From positions 1 through 47,647 of the forward strand of contig JAEINX010000017.1 in assembly GCA_016342645.1 (NCBI GenBank): a stretch of 47,647 nt of DNA, given 5' to 3'. The notes beneath the pieces are model-generated. The model was given only the letters and a program-made list of their open reading frames with translations. It had not been told where the DNA came from and made no database searches. Position 1 is the first letter of the stretch. Every line of letters begins with the position of its first letter. This DNA is from Bacteroidales bacterium (GTDB lineage Bacteria > Bacteroidota > Bacteroidia > Bacteroidales > JAEINX01). This document shows positions 40,967 through 47,647 of this stretch, in pieces. Made by a program: the position numbers and the translations under genes.

Positions 40967-43795
40967 ATGAAAAAAATTTTAATTTTAACATTGTTAGTGA
41001 GCTTTGGATTATTTTCCATGGCTCAAACAAAATTTCAGGTAAAAAACAATCTGAAAGAGGAAAAATCAACAAATGTCAGATCATCTGACCAGGTAATGAA
41101 TGATCCTTCTATCCATCCCTATCTGAAACCTATGAATCATTCCAATAATGGGACTGATGATATTTCAGTAATTGATATTGGAGGAGCCGGAAATGCCTGG
41201 GGTTTATGCAGTGGTGCCCGTACATATATGTGGGTTGAAAATGATATAAATAGTATTGCTTTTTCCCACAGAATGTTAGCCCCTCCCGGTGGACCCGGAA
41301 CAGGATATATCGCCTATGATTTCTCTATTGATGGTGGCGCAACATGGGAAATTAATAACCAGGTTTATGAAGCACCGACTGCTCTTGAAAATGGTCGCTA
41401 TCCCCAATGTGTAATTTATAATCCTGAAGGAAATACAGATCCTGCAAATGCATTTTTCTCGTACTATATACCTGTTCTTGACCAATCAAATGGTGCTACC
41501 TGGGGCGGAGAAGCCTGGGGTGGAAATTTTTTAACAACTATTCCTCCTGTTCCAACACAAACAAATATCTCATCTCGCCCGTCTGAAGGTATTTATATGG
41601 CTGTCCCTGATGCATTGCATATTACACCAAATGGAAATACTTTCGTTGTAGAACCATCTATTGTTGACGGAACATTTACAGGTTATACCGGAGAACTGAT
41701 TTTTTCAAATGGTGTATTTAATGATGAAACTAATGATTATGAATATACCCAGACTTTATTTGAAGCACCAATTACCGATGATCCAATTGATTGTACTGTC
41801 GCCTCTCAAAGAATTGCTTTTTCACCTGACGGACAAATAGGATATGTTGGATTATTAACTAATAACGGTGAAAATACTGAAGAATCTTACGGATGTTACT
41901 ATCCTGTTTTATATAAATCAACTGATGGCGGTGAAAACTGGGACGATGAGCCAATTAATGTTCAATTAGGTGGACCTGACGGTTTGGAAGCTGTTCTTAA
42001 TTTTATGAGTGACGAAACACTTGCTCAAATTTATGAGCCACCTATTCCTCCTCGTGATGAAATTCCATTTACTACTGCATTTAATTTAGACCTTGTTGTA
42101 GATGCTTACGGAAATCCTCATATTATTACGGTAGTGGGAATTGGTAGCCAGGCATGGTCAATATACTCTGCTGCAACAGGCGAACCTTGTAATGGTTGGA
42201 TAGCAATGTTACATATTTATTCTACTGATGATGAAACATGGATGGCTGATACTCTATATACTCCTAATACTTTTAGAGGTGAATTTGCAGGTAATAATGT
42301 TATGACAGAAGACACAAGGCCTCAAATATCAATTACACCTGATGGTAAAAAACTATTCTTCTCATGGATAGACTCAGATCAACCTGAAACAGTTGATAAT
42401 ATTTATCCAGATATTTTCTGTGTTGGTTATGATATTGATCATGACGTTTATACCGAAGAAGATGGCAATTATAAACTATGGAACGTAACAACCTTAACAG
42501 CCGCATGGATGAGTGCATATATGGCAACGCAATCATATTATGTATTCGACAACGGTGATAGCTGGGAAATTCCTTTTGTTTATCAGGAAATGGATATAAA
42601 CAACAATTTAGAACCGGTTCAGTATAAATATATCAAAGGTTTCGTTATTGAGGATGATGATTTCCCTATCATATCAGATGAACAAACTGTTGATGTAGAA
42701 CCCGGTTTCCAATTTGTGTCAAGTTATATTTGCCCTGATAGTCCTGATATGACTGATGTTGTTGCTGAAATCATGAATGACGATCTTCAATATGTAAGAA
42801 ATTCAACAGGTGCAATGTTACGTAAAATCGGGCCTAACTGGGTGAACGGTATTGGCGACTGGGTTGGAACTGAAGGTTACTTAATTAAAACAAGTGCAAT
42901 TGGTGAATTTACCCTTACAGGTTCAATAATTCCGTCAAATACTCCAATTCCACTTTTTGCAGGATTCCAATTCGTAAGCTATTTACCCGAAACAGAAATA
43001 GATGCTCTTGTTGCTTTTGCTACAATCATTGGCGATAATCTTCTATATGTAAGAAATTCTGAAGGAGCCATGTTAAGAAAAATTGGCCCAAACTGGGTTA
43101 ATGGAATAGGAAATTGTATTCCAACCGAAGGCTATTTAATTAAAATGGCTGCTGACGATGAATTGCTTTATACACTTGGCGGAAAATCAAGCAGCTTGGC
43201 TCAAGCAATACCTTCTCATTTAATTTTTGAAGGTGGTAATGCTGCAGAAGCCGTTTATACAATATATGTTGACGGCTTAGAAATTGGTGATGAAGTGGCT
43301 GCATTTAACGGAGATATTGTTCTCGGTTCTATGAAAGTAAATTCTAATAATGTGTTTGATAATGATCTTCCAATATTCAGTCAATTGGATAACGGACAAG
43401 GATATGTTTCAGGTGAACCTATTACATTGAAAGTTTGGTCTGATAACAATGTTATCACAACAGAATTTGAAATGGAATCAGTTTACAACTCTTATGTATC
43501 TAATGTTTATCCTGAAAATGATGGTGAATTTAGTATTGTTAAAATATCAAAAGGTGCGACACTTGCTGAAGAATTGCTTGTTTATCCAAATCCGGCAAAC
43601 GATGTAATAAATATTAGCTCTAACTTTGAAGTTTCGAATGTTAAAGTAATGAACTATCTCGGACAAACCATTGATAATATTAATGTTAGCGGTATGGATG
43701 TTACGATTAATACATTAACTTATGATGCAGGAATTTATTTCATTCAAGTTGAAACTGAAAAAGGAATAACTACTCAAAAAATTATTATTGAATAA
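40967..43795 (+). CDS. T9SS-exported protein, first tandem copy
   Basis: 942 residues. Signal peptide (1-19, ending SMA-QT). A large N-terminal region (about 50-570) has BNR-like elements (YKSTDGGENWDDEP, SFDGQ-type SPDGQIGYVG, TPDGKKLFFSWIDS) and is probably a propeller. Two modules of about 80 residues follow (about 580-740), each with YVRNSxGAMLRKIGPNWVNG and an EGYLIK ending. A domain VYTIYVDGLEIGDEVAAFNG follows (about 745-860), and a T9SS type A tail (LLVYPNPANDVINISSNFEV to TTQKIIIE). The C-terminal half matches the module order of the 871-residue protein at 7132. A strong terminator follows. The role is unknown; surface binding is likely. Confidence 0.88.
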   Translation: MKKILILTLLVSFGLFSMAQTKFQVKNNLKEEKSTNVRSSDQVMNDPSIHPYLKPMNHSNNGTDDISVIDIGGAGNAWGLCSGARTYMWVENDINSIAFSHRMLAPPGGPGTGYIAYDFSIDGGATWEINNQVYEAPTALENGRYPQCVIYNPEGNTDPANAFFSYYIPVLDQSNGATWGGEAWGGNFLTTIPPVPTQTNISSRPSEGIYMAVPDALHITPNGNTFVVEPSIVDGTFTGYTGELIFSNGVFNDETNDYEYTQTLFEAPITDDPIDCTVASQRIAFSPDGQIGYVGLLTNNGENTEESYGCYYPVLYKSTDGGENWDDEPINVQLGGPDGLEAVLNFMSDETLAQIYEPPIPPRDEIPFTTAFNLDLVVDAYGNPHIITVVGIGSQAWSIYSAATGEPCNGWIAMLHIYSTDDETWMADTLYTPNTFRGEFAGNNVMTEDTRPQISITPDGKKLFFSWIDSDQPETVDNIYPDIFCVGYDIDHDVYTEEDGNYKLWNVTTLTAAWMSAYMATQSYYVFDNGDSWEIPFVYQEMDINNNLEPVQYKYIKGFVIEDDDFPIISDEQTVDVEPGFQFVSSYICPDSPDMTDVVAEIMNDDLQYVRNSTGAMLRKIGPNWVNGIGDWVGTEGYLIKTSAIGEFTLTGSIIPSNTPIPLFAGFQFVSYLPETEIDALVAFATIIGDNLLYVRNSEGAMLRKIGPNWVNGIGNCIPTEGYLIKMAADDELLYTLGGKSSSLAQAIPSHLIFEGGNAAEAVYTIYVDGLEIGDEVAAFNGDIVLGSMKVNSNNVFDNDLPIFSQLDNGQGYVSGEPITLKVWSDNNVITTEFEMESVYNSYVSNVYPENDGEFSIVKISKGATLAEELLVYPNPANDVINISSNFEVSNVKVMNYLGQTIDNINVSGMDVTINTLTYDAGIYFIQVETEKGITTQKIIIE

Positions 43796-43830
43796 ATAAA
43801 AATATTTAAAGTCTAATTTTTAATCTGGCA

Positions 43831-43878
43831 AAAACCTGTAAGAATTATTTCAATAATTCTTACAGGTTTTTTATTTTT
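43831..43878 (+). terminator. Strong intrinsic terminator
   Basis: An 18-bp perfect stem (43831-43848 with 43853-43870), loop ttca, then a T-rich tail. It ends the first tandem T9SS gene and separates it from the GNAT-like gene. Confidence 0.9.
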
Positions 43879-43901
43879 TTATAACAAATTGAATTTTAAA
43901 C

Positions 43902-43909
43902 TAAATTTG
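43902..43909 (+). promoter_or_regulatory. -7 box of the GNAT-like gene
   Basis: TAAATTTG fits TAnnTTTG. The leader to the ATG at 43938 is about 22 nt. The preceding terminator supports independent transcription. Confidence 0.5.
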
Positions 43910-43937
43910 CAGAATATTTTAAATTAAATTTTTCTGA

Positions 43938-45122
43938 ATGAAGATAATTGAGGTACATAATAAAAAAACCGCCAAACAATTTCTTGATGTAGCAAGAATT
44001 ATTTATAAAGATAATGATACATGGGTTTGCCCTTTAGACAAAACTATTAACAAAACTTTTGATCCACAAAAAAATGAATTTTTCACTCATGGGAAGGCAA
44101 ATAGATGGATTTTATTTGATGATAATAAAAATTTGATCGGCCGGGTTGCAGCTTTTATTAATGACAAAAAAGCATATAATTTCGCTCAACCAACCGGAGG
44201 AATGGGATTTTTCGAATGCATAAATGATAAAAATGCCGCATTTCTGTTATTTGATACTTGCAAAGAATGGTTGAGTGAAAGAGGGATGGAAGCAATGGAT
44301 GGCCCAATAAATTTTGGCGAAAACGACAACTTTTGGGGTTTATTAGTAGAAGGCTTCAGCCCACCAAGTTATGGAATGCAATATCATCATCCATATTACA
44401 AAGCTCTTTTTGAAGATTATGATTTTTCAACTTTTTTCGTCCAAGTTACGAATAACTTGGATATTACAAAACCATTCCCCGAAAGGTTTTGGAAAATTGC
44501 CGATTGGGTTAGAAAAAAACCCGGATATTCTTTTAAGCATTTTACATTTAAAAATTCTGAGAAATTTGTAAACGATCTTATTGAAATCTATGATAACGCA
44601 TGGCAATTTCATGAAAATTTTACTCCAATGTCAAAAAAGGATCTGCAAAATTCTCTTGCGGAAGCAAAGCCAATTTTAGAGGAAGAATTTTGCTGGTTTG
44701 CCTATCATAATGATACTCCAATAGCTTTTTTAATAATGTTACCTGATGCTAACCAAATATTAAAAAATTTCAAAGGCAAAATGAATCTGATAAATAAAAT
44801 AAGATTTGTTCGGTTTAGAAAACAAAATAAAATTACCAGAGCAAGAATTACTGTTATGGGAGTAATTCCAAAATTTCAAAAATCCGGAATTGAATCGGCA
44901 ATTTTTTGGCATATGAGTAAAGTCATGGATAAAAGACCGCATTATAAGGATGTTGAATTATCGTGGGTAGGTGATTTCAATCCTAAAATGCGAGCTTTAC
45001 ATGAATCGGTAGGAGGTGTTTTTTCTAAAAAACACATCACTTATAGGAAATTATTTAATAAAGATGCCAAATTTCAATCATCAAAAGAAATCCCTATGGA
45101 TACAAAAGAAAGAAATAAATAA
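43938..45122 (+). CDS. GNAT-like (acyl-CoA N-acyltransferase fold) protein
   Basis: 394 residues, cytoplasmic, no signal peptide. The N-terminal half (WVCPLDKTINKTFDPQKNEF, WILFDDNKNLIGRVAAFIND, GGMGFFECINDKNAAFLLFD) and the C-terminal half (ARITVMGVIPKFQKSGIESA, resembling a GNAT acetyl-CoA loop; VELSWVGDFNPKMRALHESV) both resemble GNAT-type folds, so it is probably a double or degenerate acyltransferase of the YghO-like group. The substrate is unknown. It stands between two tandem T9SS paralogues and has its own promoter, so it looks like an unrelated neighbour or the insertion point of the duplication. Confidence 0.75.
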   Translation: MKIIEVHNKKTAKQFLDVARIIYKDNDTWVCPLDKTINKTFDPQKNEFFTHGKANRWILFDDNKNLIGRVAAFINDKKAYNFAQPTGGMGFFECINDKNAAFLLFDTCKEWLSERGMEAMDGPINFGENDNFWGLLVEGFSPPSYGMQYHHPYYKALFEDYDFSTFFVQVTNNLDITKPFPERFWKIADWVRKKPGYSFKHFTFKNSEKFVNDLIEIYDNAWQFHENFTPMSKKDLQNSLAEAKPILEEEFCWFAYHNDTPIAFLIMLPDANQILKNFKGKMNLINKIRFVRFRKQNKITRARITVMGVIPKFQKSGIESAIFWHMSKVMDKRPHYKDVELSWVGDFNPKMRALHESVGGVFSKKHITYRKLFNKDAKFQSSKEIPMDTKERNK

Positions 45123-45211
45123 TCCATTATAGCCTTAAATATAAAGAAGTAAACATAATTATTTACTTGAAAAAGAAAAAAATATTTGATTTTTCTAAGG
45201 TTATTGAATTT

Positions 45212-45224
45212 TTTATTAATATTG
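45212..45224 (+). promoter_or_regulatory. Candidate promoter box of the second tandem T9SS gene
   Basis: tttattaatattg repeats the string before the first copy; TAATATTG (45217-45224) is the -7-like part. The -33 element is unclear. The leader to the ATG at 45282 is about 50 nt. Confidence 0.35.
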
Positions 45225-45281
45225 TAGCTTAAATTAAAAATAAATAATATTTTTTAAATCATTAACAAAAATTTTATAAAC

Positions 45282-47647
45282 ATGAAAAAAATTTTACTTT
45301 TCACTTTACTAATTAGTTTTGGGTTGTTTTCCATGGCTCAAACAAATTTTCAAGTTAAAAACAACTTGAAAGAGACAAAATCTTTAATGTATGTAACCCC
45401 AGATGGGGGACCTGTGAACTCGTCAATTCCGTATTTAAACCCTGTGAAACCTTCAGGTAGTGTAACTGATGTTGATATTATTCCTATTGGTTTATCTGCA
45501 AATGCCTATGGTTTGTATAATGGTGGACATACTTGTGTTTGGGTAGAGAATGACATCAACAGTATTGCCTTTATTCACAGAATGCAAATTCCTCCCAGTG
45601 GACCTGGATCAGGCTATATTGCTTATGATTTCTCAACCGACAATGGTGCTACATGGCTGGTTAATAACCAAGTATATGAAGCACCAACAGCTCTTGACAA
45701 TGCACGTTATCCTCAAGGATTAATTTATAATCCGGAAGGAAATACTGATCCTGCAAATGCCTTTTTAAATTATTTCGTAGCCGTGCTTGACCAAACAAAT
45801 GGTGACAGCTGGGGCGGATACGGATGGGGTGGAAATTTCCTTACAACTATTCCTCCTGTTCCAACACAAACAAATATATCATCTCGACCAACTGAAGGAA
45901 TTTATCAAAATGTTCCTGATGCATTGCATATGACTCCTAACGGAAATACTTTCGTTGTTGAGCCTGCTCTTATTGACGGGCTTTTTGTTAATTACACAGG
46001 AGAAATGCTTTTTACAAATGGTGTATTTAATACAGAAATTAATGATTATGAATATACACAGACATTATTTCCAGCACCTATTATTAATGATCCGATAGAT
46101 TGTACTATTTCCAGTACAAGGATTGCTTTTTCTCCAGACGGACAAACCGGATATTTTGTAATATTATCAAATAATGGAGATAATACCGAAGAATCTTACG
46201 GATGTTACTATCCTATTTTATACAAAACGGACGATGGTGGTGAAAACTGGGATGAAGAACCAATTAATGTACAAATAGGTGGCCCTGATGGTTTGGAAGC
46301 TGTTCTTAATTATATGAGCGACGAAACACTTGCTCAAATTTATGAACCACCTATTCCTCCTCGCGATGAAATTCCTTTTACTACTGCTTTTGATTTGGAT
46401 TTTGCTGTTGACGCTTATGGTAATCCTCACATCCTTACAACAGTTGGTATTGGTAGCCAGGAATGGTCAATTTATACCTCTGCAACAGGTGAACCTTGTA
46501 ATGGTTGGATTGCAATGATTCATATTTACAGTACTGATGATGAAACATGGGAGTGTGATACTCTTTATACTCCTCATACTTTTAGGGGTGAATTCGGTGG
46601 TGCTGACGGTATTAGTGAAGATAACCGACCTCAAATTTCAATTACACCTGATGGTAAAAAACTTTTCTTCTCATGGATAGACACAGATCAACCAGATGCT
46701 ATTGATAATATTTATCCTGATATTTTCTGTGTTGGTTATGATGTTGATCATGACGTTTATACAGAAGAAGATGGTAATTATAAACTTTGGAACGTTACAA
46801 CCTTGACAGCCGCATGGATGAGTGCATATATGGCAACACAATCGTATTATGTATTCGACAACGGTAATAGCTGGGAAATTCCTTTTGTTTATCAGGAAAT
46901 GGATATTAATGATCCTGCTGTTGAAGTGCAATATAATTATGTAAAAGATTTTGTTATTACAAGTGAAGATTTCCCAATAGTATCAGACAATCAAACTATT
47001 CCTGTTGCTCCGGGATTCCAATTTGTATCAACTCATATTTGCCCTGATAGCCCTGATATGACTGATGTTGTTGCTGAAATCATGAATGACGATCTTCAAT
47101 ATGTAAGAAACTCAACAGGTGCTATGTTACGTAAAATCGGCCCCAATTGGGTTAATGGTATTGGTGATTGGATAGGAACAGAAGGATACCTTATCAAAAC
47201 AAGTGCAGATGGTGAATTTACCGTAACAGGTTCAATAATTCCGGCAAATACTCCAATTTCACTTTTTGCAGGATTCCAGTTCGTAAGCTATCTACCGGAA
47301 ACAGAAATAGATGCTCTTGATGCTTTTGCAACTATTATTAGTGATGATCTTCTTTATGTTAGAAACTCAACTGGTGCTATGTTAAGAAAAATCGGTCCTA
47401 ATTGGGTAAATGGTATTGGTAATTGTATCCCAACCGAAGGTTATCTAATTAAAATGGCAGCTGACGCTGAATTGGTTTACCCAAGTGCCGGTGCCCCGGC
47501 AAGTGTTGCTTCTGTTGAAAAAGGTACAGGCCATTTCGTCTTTGAAGGTGGAGACCCATCCGCAAATCTATGGACAATATATATTGGTGGTGCTGACATA
47601 TCTTATGACGCCGAAGCTCTCGATGCAGGTGATGAAATTGCCGTATT
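45282..47647 (+). CDS. T9SS-exported protein, second tandem copy (C-terminus beyond the right edge)
   Basis: The frame is open from the ATG at 45282 to the window end, 788 codons. It is a close paralogue of the 942-residue protein: signal peptide with ISFGLFSMAQT, the same N-terminal region (SMNG-free; YKTDDGGENWDEEP, TPDGKKLFFSWIDT), two WVNGIG modules (YVRNSTGAMLRKIGPNWVNG twice), and the start of the TIYIGG...LDAGDEIAVF domain at the edge. A T9SS tail is expected outside the window. Nucleotide identity to the first copy is high in places (a run of about 59 identical bases around 42744-42802 and 47054-47112). The strongest divergence is in the first 60 residues and around the last domain. 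No stop or frameshift was found. Confidence 0.87.
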   Translation, partial: MKKILLFTLLISFGLFSMAQTNFQVKNNLKETKSLMYVTPDGGPVNSSIPYLNPVKPSGSVTDVDIIPIGLSANAYGLYNGGHTCVWVENDINSIAFIHRMQIPPSGPGSGYIAYDFSTDNGATWLVNNQVYEAPTALDNARYPQGLIYNPEGNTDPANAFLNYFVAVLDQTNGDSWGGYGWGGNFLTTIPPVPTQTNISSRPTEGIYQNVPDALHMTPNGNTFVVEPALIDGLFVNYTGEMLFTNGVFNTEINDYEYTQTLFPAPIINDPIDCTISSTRIAFSPDGQTGYFVILSNNGDNTEESYGCYYPILYKTDDGGENWDEEPINVQIGGPDGLEAVLNYMSDETLAQIYEPPIPPRDEIPFTTAFDLDFAVDAYGNPHILTTVGIGSQEWSIYTSATGEPCNGWIAMIHIYSTDDETWECDTLYTPHTFRGEFGGADGISEDNRPQISITPDGKKLFFSWIDTDQPDAIDNIYPDIFCVGYDVDHDVYTEEDGNYKLWNVTTLTAAWMSAYMATQSYYVFDNGNSWEIPFVYQEMDINDPAVEVQYNYVKDFVITSEDFPIVSDNQTIPVAPGFQFVSTHICPDSPDMTDVVAEIMNDDLQYVRNSTGAMLRKIGPNWVNGIGDWIGTEGYLIKTSADGEFTVTGSIIPANTPISLFAGFQFVSYLPETEIDALDAFATIISDDLLYVRNSTGAMLRKIGPNWVNGIGNCIPTEGYLIKMAADAELVYPSAGAPASVASVEKGTGHFVFEGGDPSANLWTIYIGGADISYDAEALDAGDEIAV

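Noticed and set aside
40798-41019. 73-codon minus-strand frame before the first tandem T9SS gene
   Set aside because: It overlaps the promoter and signal-peptide codons of a certain gene and is a low-complexity F/N/L/I string typical of AT-rich DNA.

Overview
The window is AT-rich (roughly two thirds A+T by eye) and comes from a member of the Bacteroidota, most likely a Bacteroidia-type lineage. The signs are C-terminal T9SS (Por secretion system) sorting tails, LytTR regulators paired with LytS-type kinases, a propeller-type (reg_prop/Y_Y_Y) sensor kinase, a TonB-dependent receptor with a carboxypeptidase-regulatory-like N-domain, FISUMP and DUF5916 proteins, and promoters of the Bacteroidota form TTTG/TTG - about 20 nt - TAnnTTTG rather than E. 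coli-type boxes. No tRNA, rRNA, CRISPR array, transposase or phage gene was seen.

Layout. 1-7000 (minus): a FISUMP/Fn3 secreted protein cut by the left edge, a LytTR response regulator and a 1275-residue propeller sensor kinase; a ParD-like/RelE toxin-antitoxin pair with its own promoter and operator sits between regulator and kinase. 7060-18861 (minus): an apparent six-gene operon of exported surface proteins. It starts with a 79-codon small ORF at a promoter near 18854. Three fibre-like paralogues with near-identical N-termini, 17-residue YadA-head-like repeats and three different C-termini follow, interleaved with a BNR/VPS10-like propeller protein. A T9SS cargo protein and a very long hairpin end it. 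18839-19019 is a divergent control region with a 13-bp near-direct repeat at 33-bp spacing and several palindromes. 19020-22849 (plus): two paralogous TPR - membrane - coiled-coil - helix-turn-helix regulators with almost identical DNA-reading helices.

22915-27938: glutamate dehydrogenase (minus) and a large protein with a GAF-like domain, two receiver-like domains and a PEP/pyruvate-binding domain (plus). 28226-30847 (plus): the remains of a branched-chain amino-acid (Liv) ABC transporter. An intact LivG ATPase is followed by a UPF0175/DUF3368 toxin-antitoxin pair and then an in-frame chimera of the first half of LivF and most of LivM. 30933-35835 (minus): TonB-dependent receptor, TPR protein, LytS-type kinase and LytTR regulator, probably one signalling/outer-membrane unit.

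36064-47647: a DUF5916 outer-membrane protein, a secreted endonuclease/exonuclease/phosphatase-fold protein with a T9SS tail, and two tandem ~940-residue T9SS cargo proteins (the second cut by the right edge) flanking a GNAT-like gene. The C-terminal cassette of these two proteins also occurs in the T9SS protein at 7132-9747.

Most unusual points: the LivF'-'LivM fusion, toxin-antitoxin modules inserted inside two otherwise functional gene sets, and the modular fibre operon with its divergent repeat-bearing control region beside twin membrane-bound regulators.
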